From positions 1 to 41,931 of the forward strand of contig DF237655.1 of NCBI GenBank assembly GCA_000708835.1: a stretch of DNA of 41,931 bases, read 5' to 3'. The DNA comes from Klebsormidium nitens (lineage: Eukaryota > Streptophyta > Klebsormidiophyceae > Klebsormidiales > Klebsormidiaceae). The translations under genes and the position numbers were made by a program. Below, piece by piece: positions 32,733 to 41,931 of the stretch (the stretch's first letter is position 1; each line of letters begins with the position of its first letter). Under the pieces are notes generated by a model, which made no database searches, was not told where the DNA came from, and saw only the letters and a list, made by a program, of their open reading frames with translations.

Positions 32733-35700
32733 ATGTTGAGGTCGCACCGGCTGCCCCCTTTGCAGGGCGTCTGGGAGGCGTCGGCAGCAGGACAGCCAGG
32801 GTTGTCGGGGTGGCTCTACCACCACTCCATCATTGCGTTTGCCCGGATACTTCACCACAATTTTCTGCCTGAGCGGCACAAAATTGGGTTCCCAGCATTG
32901 GAAGGTGGGAGATCCGATGGAAACATTGATCTGGAACAAGCGAGTTGCAGCCCGTCTGGCTCAACCACCACTTCAAGCTGCTGGGAGGTTGCGTCGGTAG
33001 CTTCATCATCGTATGAGACCCACCCCCTGAGAATCTCTGCAGCTGCGCCAGCTGTCTCTTTAGGCGCTGAGGATGCCTGTCAGGCTATTGTGGTACATCA
33101 AAAACCATCAATCAGAGGAACCCAAGTTTCCGGCCAGCGATTTCCCAACTCATCCAGTCCCATCTTGAATCCTCTATGGACACAGTTTCAGCGCTTCTAT
33201 GCCTTCCGGCCACGCACCAATCAGCGGCCGTATGCCCGAGAAGACGGCCCCCCGCGTCCCCCACCCTTGCGCCGCTCACAGCAGGTCCAGACTTCCAAAC
33301 TCGAGGTGCCCACTGAGAAGCAGTATGTCCCGAGCGTGCGAGATCTGAAGCGGGTTTTTGTGCCCAAGGAGATCGTCGTTCCCGATGGTGTGACGGTGCG
33401 CCAGCTGGCGGGCCTCCTGAGTGAGAAGCAGGACGTGATCCTGAGCACGCTGTCGGCGCTGGGGGACGGGGACTTGAAGCCGTTTGACAGCGTGCCGCTG
33501 GACTCAGCGGAGCTAGTGGCGCTGGAGCTGGGCAAGGTGATCAAGCGGGGGAAGCGCGCATGGGAGGACGCGCGGGGGAGCGCCAAGAAGGGGGCGGCCG
33601 CCAGCAGCTGGCCCAAGCGGCCGCCCATTATCACGGTCATGGGGCATGTGGACCACGGCAAGACGTCCCTGCTGGACGCCCTCAGGTGAGCTGAGCCGGG
33701 GTTGCGCTGAGCTCTTGGTGGGACTTGCCCCATGAGAATGAACGCTCTGAAGGCCCAATTCCTGCATCTTTGGAATGGTGAATGAGAGTTTGGGAAGATT
33801 ACGGCTGTTTGCGATTGTTGTCCAATTGGTTTGAAGGGCTCAACAAGTAGTGACGTGCTGAAGTCAGTTAAAATTTTCAGTGTTTGCTGTTGCAGTGTAT
33901 CAGGGCAGGTCATGTCATAGGCGCTCTCTTCGCTATCGATAATAGCTCGCTGCATCTCCGTGGGATAATTGTTGGCTGCGCTCCTTGATCTGCCACTTCC
34001 ACCAAATAGATTCTTTGAAGCCTCCATCTGAAGAATCACTCCAGAAGCTAGGGGGGATTCAAAGAGCTAAAGAGCGGGATGTACTGGAGGAACTTTGAAA
34101 ACAAAATCGCGAAAAGAGTAGACCATGAAGAAGCTGTCGTAAGAGAGTTTTTCTCCGCAATTGCCCCCTCTTAGGTCCACCTCAGTGGCTGCTGGCGAGG
34201 CTGGCGGCATCACGCAGCACCTGGGCGCCTTCGTAGTGCGCATGCCCGGCGGCGCTGAGCTCACGTTTTTGGACACTCCCGGCCATGCCGCTTTCTCCGC
34301 CATGCGCTCGCGCGGGGCCGCCGTAACCGACATCGTCATCCTGGTGGTGGCGGCCGATGACGGAGTGATGCCGCAGACGCGGGAAGCCTTGGCGCACGCA
34401 CGGGAGGCCAAAGTGGCGATTGTGGTGGCGATCAACAAGTGCGACAAGCCGGGCGCGGATCCGGCGAGGGTGCGCCGACAGCTGCTCGAGGAGGGGCTCG
34501 AGCTGGAGGAGGTGGGGGGGGATGTGCAGGTGAGCTGGCACTGTGAGACGCTCTGACAGGGCAGAGCAGAAAGAAATGGCTCCGTCCTGCCTTCTCTCCT
34601 AGGACCGCTTTCAAGACGGGCAAGTCTTTGAGCCGCCTTGCAATACTGAGCTGAAGAGAGCGACCCTATGTTCGCGAGATGGCAATCGCTCGCGAGTGAC
34701 CCTTTGGAAGGATATTCCCCTCGAGCTACGTTCACAAGATGACAGTTGATTGCGAGTAACCCTGTGGAAGGATGTTCACCTCGATGGATACCCATAAACC
34801 GTGGCAAAGGGTAGTCGCTTAGAAGCTCGGCTAGACCATGCCTTCAAAATACATGGAAGTTCACTTGTCTCTTTTCTGAAGCGACCCGTTCACTTACGAG
34901 GCGCTCTTTTCCATCTCCTAGGTGGTGGAGGTTTCTGCCACGGCCCGCCAGGGCCTGCAGTCCCTGGAGGAGGCGCTGCTGCTGCAGGCTGACCTCATGG
35001 ACCTGCGCGCTGACGTCACCCGCGAGGCGGAGGCCGTGGTTCTGGAGGCGCGCCAGGACAAGGGGCAGGGCCCGCTCGCGTCCGTGCTCGTCAAGTGCGG
35101 CCAGCTGGCACCGGGCACGCACCTCGTGGTCGGGCAGCTCTGGGGCAAGGTGCGCATGGCGGCTCACTCCTGTTCTCAATCTGCCCTTCTCCTTCGACTA
35201 CGGATCCCTTCAAGTACCTCATTAGAGTATATGGTGAAGATTGAAAGCCCATGCTCACCCCTCCTTGTGCGAGCGTTCCCACACTTTCCCCCAAGAACTT
35301 CCGCCCAGCTTCCACGCTAGCACGTTGACGACGTAGCCGAGGACATGCAAAGGAGGGATCAAACGGACGGCACACGTTACACAAAACTGGGACACGTAGG
35401 CAAGCCGAAATCAACTTTATGCAAAGCTTGTCGGGTCTGATGTAGGTGCGCGCGCTGCGGGATCCTAGCGGTCGGCTGGTGACGTCAGCAGGCCCCGCGC
35501 AGCCGGTGGAGGTGTTGGGGCTCAAGGGGCTGCCCGAGACCGGGGACGAGGTGCTGGCCGTCGCGACTGAGGAGCGCGCGCGCAGAATTGCAGAGGGCAG
35601 AGCCGCGCAGGCGGAGGCGCGGCGCCGTGAGAGTACTGTCATGGTGAGGGGCCGCGCTTCTCGCATCTTCGCAGAATCAAGAGATGTGTTTTGCCGATTT

Positions 35701-38406
35701 GACGTTGGTCCGGCGATCTGTAATCGCTTCGGATGGTAGAGTGTAGTGCAGCAGTTAGCGTGAGTCGACCAACGGTGGTACGCTGTATTCTTAAGAGGAA
35801 AATGAGTTTCTCATTCTGATGGCAAGCATTGACCAACTAGAACCATCTTTTAGATCTAGAACTCTGTGAATATCCAAACCGGTCACAGCCCTCAGCGGCG
35901 ATTCTTCTTCGACTCATTGTGAGGACTGAACTGCACGAAATCGGCAATACGAGGCTCGATGCTGAAATCATCAGTTCTGATATAAGCACACAAACTCCTA
36001 ACAAATGTCTTACACAGTCGACAGGGTGGGGATTGGGACGCCACTTGGCCGCATTCGGTTGCGCTTCTCCATGGCCCTCGATCCTTTTCTGAACCTCTAC
36101 GCGTCAGAAGCATGTAACACTGACCCCACCCCTTCCGACTCCGCAGGACATGCGCGAGAAGCTGTTGGAGCAGGCCCGGCTGCGCAGCGCGACCGCGGCC
36201 GCGGTGGGCCGTACGACGCGCGTCTTCTCCGAGGTCAACATGCCGACGCTGCAGTCGCTGCTCGACGCGGCCGCGGGCGAGGGCGCGGGCGCGGGCGCGG
36301 GCGAGCGGTGGGAGCTGGCGGTGGTGGTGAAGGCGGACATGCAGGGCACCGCGCAGGCCGTCACCGACGCGCTGCTCGCGCTCAGCGGACCGCAGATCGG
36401 CCTCTCCGTCGTGCACGCAGGTGAGCCGAGGAATCGGCAAGAAGAAGAGTGTAGAAGCCAGGACAAAAGTGTCACGGCCGCGACTAACATTGAAAGCGAC
36501 TGAAACCAACAGCCATAACCGAAGGCTTACCTGCTCGGGGGCCGCAGATCGGCCTCGTGCACGCCAGTGAGCATCGATCTCGAGACAGCTACCAATTAGT
36601 AAGGTAAGAATAGGTTTCAGATGTACTAGGATGGGTATGGTTACCGGGTGGGTGTGGACGCGAAGCAGGTTAGTTGAGGCTTTTTGTCTTGCTTTGTGAA
36701 GTTACTTCTGTTTATCTTGGGATTTGAACGGTGGAGCCCCCGCAGAGCTGCCCGCCGTGCTTAGGATTTTCTGCAGGAGATGCTGGGGCTGAGTTGGGGT
36801 TGTAAGACACGCGGCCAGCTATTTATGCTCTTCCAGCAGTTTGTTCTTGCCTTCAACAACTGACAGGAAGGGGAATCACTCAGCAATTGGTGCAGAACGG
36901 CCTGTTACGAGCTCTTCAATGATGTGGAACTCTCATTCAAAGCGGTCGACAAACCTTGGTGTTACCTAAGAATCGCTCGCCTGTGTAGCGCTCCCCTTAA
37001 ATTGAACCCTGGCTCGTAAAGCCCTTACCACTCTGCGCTCCTCTTTTATCCGCGTACGACAAAGCCACGACCACTCAGCGCGCATTGAATTGTCGTTGTG
37101 GCCTCTATGATCTTGTCACGGCAATCGCATCATTTACACTCTGTGGTTCCTAATCGGTTCCGCCCCGAGCCACGCCTGACCATTATTTGCCATTTTTCCC
37201 TGCGTAATCTCGTGTTGCATCGAAGAATATTGAGACCTTGTCACGGTAAGCTTCACTTTCTAGAGCTTATGGTTCGTCGTCTGATACCGAGCTACTGACT
37301 GACGAGCGTGTGCCGTTTTCCCCTCAGGCGTGGGCCCCGTGTCGCTTTCCGACGTGGAAACTGCGGCCGCGTGCCTCAAGAGCCGCCGCTGCACGCGCGC
37401 AGCCGTGGTGGGGTTTAACGTGAAGGCGGGTGCGCCCGTGGAGGCGCTCGCGGCCGCGAAGGGCGTGCCGCTGCATCAGCACCGCGTCATCTACCACCTG
37501 CTAGAAGATGTTGGCACCGCCATGGTCAACCTCGCGCCGGGGACCAAGGAGAGCCGCGCCGCGGGGCAGGTGCGCGGCGCACGTTTTTCAAGTGCAAAGC
37601 CGTCGTTGCTACTGTTTGTCGTTCGCTGCAATACGAGTATTGAACATCTGTTCTGCTTAAAATGAGAGTCAAAGTGTCTGTCGGTAGCACGCACGGACGG
37701 TCAGCTTTCGTGGCGGTTCTTTGTTGACAGGAGCAAAATCACCACCGTGGTCAGAAACGAGCGTTTTGGCAGCCAAGCACTGCTTCGAGTGGAAGTATTT
37801 CTCAAAGGAACACTCTGATATGATTGGTTGAGGGATTGAGTTGTCTTGTTGGTCTCTTTCCGCTCGCGTCATCTTGATAAGCAACCCTCACTCAAGAGTC
37901 ACCTTAGAAAACACAAACCCTTCTGCACAAAAGTTCCGCCCTCTTTTGTTGTGTTCGATCGCTGCACTTGACAACGATGCATCTTCGTCCACTCATGCCT
38001 GTGCGTCGTGCTTGCATTGCACCAGTAATAACGTTCATTGGCTCAGAAACTCACGCCCCGTCTCCGTTCGTCGCGCCAGGCTGAGGTCCTCCAGATCTTC
38101 GGCGTAAAGAAGAAGGGCGTCCCCGAGAAGACGGCCATCGCGGGCTGCCGCGTGACGGACGGCAGCCTGCGGCGCGGCGCGTCGGTGCGCATTCTGCGCA
38201 GCGGGCGGTGCGTGTACGAGGGGCGGCTCGACTCACTAAAGCGCGAAAAGAATGACGTGGAGCGCGTGGATAAGGGCAAGGAGTGCGGCCTGACGCTCGA
38301 CTTCCGGGACTGGGTTGTGGGCGACACCGTCGAGTGCCTCGAAGATGTCATGCGTCGCCCCAAGCTGGTATCCGACAAGAGCGGCAAGCTCACGCTGCAG
38401 GCCTAG
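32733..38406 (+). CDS. MTIF2: Mitochondrial-type translation initiation factor IF-2
   Basis: Seven exons: 32733-33685, 34175-34529, 34922-35149, 35446-35643, 36147-36420, 37328-37569 and 38080-38406, in phase, 858 residues. About 200 N-terminal residues hold a probable presequence ([11 protein letters not shown]) and a poorly conserved region. Next come an IF2-N-like segment ([20 protein letters not shown]) and the GTPase domain: G1 GHVDHGKT (304-311), GGITQH (328-333), DTPGH (351-355), NKCD (405-408) and G5 SA (441-442). Domain II ([20 protein letters not shown]), domain III ([38 protein letters not shown]) and the fMet-tRNA-binding C2 domain ([20 protein letters not shown]) follow. IF-2 positions initiator tRNA on organelle ribosomes. 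The short N-terminus and single IF2-N-like segment favour mitochondrion over plastid. Exon 5 has a (GCGGGC)n run giving Gly-Ala repeats. Two introns contain local duplications (34670-34789, 36531-36572). Confidence 0.93.
34670..34789. repeat. 60-base imperfect tandem duplication in an IF-2 intron
   Basis: Two adjacent 60-base units in IF-2 intron 2 share about three quarters of their bases without gaps. The first begins GTTCGCGAGATGGCAATCG, the second GTTCACAAGATGACAGTTG. Both contain GCGAGT, CCCT, TGGAAGGAT and CCTCGA at the same offsets. Divergence suggests an old duplication. Confidence 0.85.
36531..36572 (+). repeat. Partial copy of IF-2 exon 5 end and donor inside intron 5
   Basis: CCGCAGATCGGCCTC at 36542-36556 exactly repeats 36390-36404 in exon 5. 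The copy then lacks six bases (TCCGTC) and continues GTGCACGCCAGTGAGC, against GTGCACGCAGGTGAGC at the real exon end. The upstream CTGCTCG is also shared. The copied donor has changed from AGGTGAGC to CAGTGAGC, and an intact AG lies before ATCGG. Confidence 0.85.
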
Positions 38407-40150
38407 CGTGCGGCGCGCTCGCGGACGGCTTGCATTGAAACACATTTATGTATGTGGATCATCTTTCAGATAGACTCGCGGAAACGGCATAGCTCCTTGA
38501 GACGGTTTGTACTTGATGCATTGAGCACAGTGCCAAGCTGATTAGCCATTGAGGATTAAGTGAGCCGCGCTTGAAGCGATACGTATACTGCAAGCTGCCA
38601 GGCTTGTTGGTTTTGAAACGGGCCTAAGTTCTTTGGACGACAACTGCGTAATTTTGACAAGCCGTGCCACAATCATGCCGAATATCGTCCAGGCTGAGTC
38701 CTTTCCGTCCGACATGGGAGTTTGAACTGAGGTCGCACTAGCTTCGCCCGGCCTATAGCCTGCTAGCTTATAGTAACATTGGGCCGCGGGCGCTCGCACA
38801 GTCGATCCCGTTCGGCATTACGTGCATAAGCTGGTGTTACTTTTGTGTACGTGTAGTCCTCAATCTGAGAACTTACAAGAACTGAGCCACCTTATCACCA
38901 TGCAAGTTTGATCTTTCAACATCAAGTGTGACGAAATAGAATGACGTACACTGCTGCAAACTTAAGAACCCCATTCGGCGCGCGCGGTGCCGCGGCCGGC
39001 TTCAATAGTTGCGTCGACGTGCCGTCGATGGATATTGCTAAACCCTGAACGGAACGTCCTAGTGCCGTCACGAGGAGTTGCATGCCAGCAGAAGTTGACT
39101 AGGACACGCAGTGATCGGCAATTATAGGCCCGTTATAGGCTTGTGACTGATATGCATGGCGGAAGACTTGTCCATCCTCTTTTCCTGAAGTACGAATTGG
39201 GAAGCAAGGCGCTTGCCTTCTCTTCTTCTCCGCATGGCTTCCTGCCATGCCTCAGCTCATCTCATGCTGCATCGTTATGGTGGTGAATGTAAGTAATGAA
39301 AGGTTGAGCACAATGGAATGAATTGCAGACTTTCCGCTGTGCCGGTGAATACGGGTGAAGGTCACTTCCGGCGCCGGTAGCGGAAGTGTATGTCTTTCCG
39401 TAGCGGCAGTGGGAGATGATTTCGACGGTCACACAAGCAGCAGCGGCTGCACCCGGCGCGGCGTACCACGTACGTTAATACATCTTAGAGTGCATAATGT
39501 TGATGGCATATCGTATGACTGCGTCAGGGAGGGCCGCGCACGCTGCTGGCTGAGCGGGCGCTGGAGCGCTCGCTTTTAATGAAACCGAACGTACGCAGTG
39601 GCACGAGACCCCGGAGCCCAAGAATTATGTTCGAAATTAAGCTTCATTTAGGTGCAGGTGGTCGGATACGGGTTATATATATACCAGCTCAATCATGATT
39701 AGGCCGTGACTGTAATCAAACCTTATCATCATTGCAAGCGCAAGATCCTCAGCTAGTGCGTTCGCCCCCGTTGGCAATATCAGTTGATTCAATGATAGTG
39801 AAAACCTTCGATCTAAAAAGATGGCATGATAAACAATCAAACTGAGGATGTCGAAGCTTCGAGAAGACAAACTTAACTTCAATGCAGTCACTTAGTGACC
39901 TGGCGGAACGTTTATTGAGAGAATTTAGCGCTGGTTATAAGTGTCCTTCAAGGCCTGAATGGATGAGCACACTGCCGCAATTAAGATATGTTGCAAGGCT
40001 ACTCGTTGTTGGCAGGGAGTGAGTATAGAATCCAATCTCGAGCGTACGTATTACTATGGGGCTTAATGTTCGTCTTCTCACTTCTGCTCGCAGACGCAAC
40101 TCTCCTAGAGTTGGAAAGCTAGTCTAAGCCGCGGCGTCCTCCGGTGAGGC
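38407..40150. other. Convergent intergenic spacer
   Basis: 1.74 kb lies between the IF-2 and dirigent-like 3' ends. It has many self-complementary words (ACGTACGT, TATATATATA, GTCGAC, GGCCGGC, GCTAGC), but less densely than the other tail-to-tail spacers. TGTAA at about 39288 is too far from the IF-2 stop to be a likely signal. A CATGGCTTCCTGCCATG hairpin lies near 39233. No gene or RNA was recognised. Confidence 0.65.
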
Positions 40151-41931
40151 TTAGACCGCCGGCACGGGGAGTGGAGTTGCCAGTGCAAAGAAGAAGAAGG
40201 CGAGACGGAGAATTGTGGTATCGGCGGGAATGAACTGGATGACTCTGATCTTGCCAGCGCCCGTGGCGCCGGCGAAGCGGCCGGTGCCGCCAACAACGGC
40301 GACATCTGTCACCACGTTGCTCAAGCTGTTGGAGGGGCCCTGTAAGGGAGAAAGAACGACCGTGTTTGCATCGAGAGGACCGATTGCAAGGCAGAAGGGG
40401 CAAGGCAAAATTTCACGACAGTCCAGGAGGAAGTCCTGAAAAGCAAAATTGCTTGTCTACGACACAAGATCCCATCGAATGAACGTTTTTCAAAAATGTT
40501 GTTGCTGCCAACGACCCAACAGGCGCCCGGGAGACTCTGCCGCTCTCCGTTACACCTCTATGCAGCGTACAGCAAAGTTGAGAACGATTCCGGCCGAATG
40601 CTAATCACTCAAGTATTTACAGGTGAGTCCAAAGTCAACCAGGAGGTCTGCATACCGTCCAGGCAATACATGGCACGTAAGCGAAAGAGCTCTTCGACCT
40701 TAAGTGGGGAAGCTTTTGATCGCACTTGACGGTTGAAGAGTTGGTCCTAATGGTGACAGCTGTCGCGTCCTCGTTATGGCTCTTCTCTAATGCCTGTGAT
40801 TGTATAAGGGCTGCTAACATGTGGAAACTCTGCTAACTCCCAATTCAAACGAAATAGGCGCCTGGGGACGGGTGGATTGAATGGGTGGTTAGGGTGGGTA
40901 TGAGTGCCGAGCGCGAAAGCCTATGAATCTCTGTGCCCTGGGGTGATCGAGTGCGGAGCGCGTAGACCTTGGGTTAGGATTTGTACTTTGGTTGCCGAGC
41001 AACTCGAATCTTAAGTGAAATGGCCTGTGAGAGATACGCGAGCTACCAGTGTCTGTGGAAAGGAAAGTTACGAGCACGTGGTTGACTTACAATGATAGCG
41101 AAGGTGTCCCGGGGGTTTGCGGCGGAGACGATAGTCGCCACAATTTCAATGACGGCCTCGCCGGTGGTGAAGTTGAGCCCCTGAGTGAAGAAGGCAAAGC
41201 CATCCGCAGTGCCGGCAAACGCGGGCGTATTGTTAACGCTCTCGACAGGATCGCTGCAGATCAGAGGGAGATTGGCAGATACAGTCAAAGGCTATCTTGT
41301 TTAGCAAAGTACGTTCTCGATACGCCCAAGTAGCATAGAGGATTTTAAAGTTCTTCTGGGTGGAGATGAGAGTTGGCACCATCAAACCGGATGGATCAAG
41401 AAGAAAATGGAATCAATTTCCGCTTAGGAACCGCCTCTACAGCGATTGTTTCAGCCATCATGCACGCCCTCTTTTCGTCCTACGGCCGTTTCGCGCGAAG
41501 ATCAATTCTAAGACCAAGACAATCCTGAGACCCAATGGTGCAAGGGATCTAAGATTTCTCTCACAGAACATGAAATTCAAGCTTCGAATCTTTGCTGACC
41601 ATTATCCCATGTATCTCTCTCTTTTACCGCACGAGGTTCACTGCGCACCTTCACCTTCTGTCGACACTGTCTTGCAAGGCCTTCGAAAAGCTTCAAATTA
41701 GGAGTCACACGAGCGCTGCACCCTGAAGAAGCTTTCACAACATCAGTTGGATCTCCGTGTGCTCACTTGAATACAAAGCTGGCGCCAGTGCTCAGATTCG
41801 CCAGCGTGGTAGTCTCGGGTGTCTGCGTCAGCACCAGCTCGAAACTGAACGGCACGTACTCCAGCTTCCTGGGGGCCGCGGAAGGCGGGGGCGACGGGCG
41901 GCCCGCGGAAGGCGGGGGTGACCGGGGGGCC
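40151..41931 (-). CDS. Dirigent-like (AOC-barrel) secreted protein with SPPP linker, 5' end cut by window
   Basis: Three exons are visible, in transcript order: 41767 to beyond 41931, 41091-41253 and 40151-40339, joining in phase (AA|C, then phase 0). The first visible exon reads Pro/Ser-rich SPPPSAGRPSPPPSAAP, then KLEYVPFSFELVLTQTPETT. The second gives FAGTADGFAFFTQGLNFTTG and IEIVATIV; the third gives VVGGTGRFAGATGAGKIRV. The order strand, G-x-A-x-G-F, strand, then VVGGTG-x-F-x-x-A-x-G is that of dirigent/allene-oxide-cyclase-type beta barrels. Plant dirigents guide phenoxy-radical coupling at the cell wall; an algal role is unknown. SPPP modules are typical hydroxyproline-glycosylated wall linkers, so secretion is likely, but any signal peptide lies outside the window. 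The hydrophobic tail ILRLAFFFFALATPLPVPAV is either the last barrel strand or a GPI-attachment signal. An internal splice acceptor (CCCCAG before GAAGCTGG) could shorten the first exon and remove the SPPP part. Confidence 0.62.
41876..41922. repeat. 27-base tandem repeat coding for SPPP units
   Basis: CCGCGGAAGGCGGGGGCGAC at 41876 recurs with one change at 41903. The 27-base period is a multiple of three, so on the minus strand it encodes a nine-residue repeat beginning SPPPSA. The window ends just beyond it, so more copies may follow. Confidence 0.85.

Noticed and set aside
36280-36304. GC-rich GCGGGC run in IF-2 exon 5 as an independent repeat element
   Set aside because: It is a short in-frame Gly-Ala microsatellite within a coding exon, common in GC-rich algal genes.
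41360-41701. 113-codon open frame on + strand inside a dirigent-like gene intron
   Set aside because: It lies wholly in an intron, antisense, with no domain or conserved start.

Overview
The window is a chromosome end from a green-lineage (Viridiplantae) nuclear genome. It opens with an 8-base CCCTAAAA array. Read from the other strand this is TTTTAGGG, the telomere repeat known from Chlamydomonadales and, as I recall, from some Klebsormidium-type streptophyte algae. The genes are intron-rich (54 introns could be placed), with GC-rich exons, GTGAG-type donors and mostly GCAG acceptors. A chloroplast import subunit (TIC20) and plant-type EPL1, GlsA and mitochondrial IF-2 proteins fit an alga. 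The TGTAA polyadenylation word of chlorophytes lies close to only one of ten stop codons, which leans toward a streptophyte alga. The species cannot be fixed from the sequence.

Layout from left to right: telomere (1-178); subtelomeric spacer; an unrecognised nuclear-type protein gene (+, 964-4099); GMPPA-type GDP-mannose pyrophosphorylase-like protein (-, 5818-9867); TIC20 (+, 10601-11734); TraB-family protein (-, 13459-16273); Enhancer-of-Polycomb-like EPL1 (+, 17474-20942); GlsA/zuotin-type J protein with two SANT domains (-, 22393-25784); C1orf131/FSAF1-type ribosome-assembly protein (+, 26381-29481); PIG-L GlcNAc-PI deacetylase (-, 30635-32027); mitochondrial IF-2 (+, 32733-38406); and a dirigent-like secreted protein with an SPPP linker that runs off the right edge (-, 40151 to beyond 41931).

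The ten genes alternate strand without exception, so they form four consecutive head-to-head pairs: GMPPA/TIC20, TraB/EPL1, GlsA/FSAF1 and PIGL/IF-2. Each pair shares a compact 0.6-1.2 kb divergent spacer. The five tail-to-tail spacers (1.15-1.75 kb) look different: they are AT-richer and crowded with self-complementary words (CTAG, GATC, TATATA, TGCATG, CGTACG) and inverted repeats. This alternation of compact divergent promoters and palindrome-rich convergent islands is the most striking large-scale feature here.

The genes are mostly housekeeping and do not form one pathway. Some links are plausible. GlsA and FSAF1 both act on ribosomes and share a spacer with plant telo-box-like and TGGGCC motifs. 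GMPPA (GDP-mannose supply) and PIG-L (second step of GPI synthesis) both feed glycoconjugate synthesis. TIC20, IF-2 and probably TraB serve organelles. No virus, toxin gene, CRISPR array, rRNA, tRNA or intact mobile element was recognised. Gene models were built by hand from splice sites, reading phase and remembered family sequences. Exon edges inside conserved domains are reliable; start codons and weakly conserved exons are less so.
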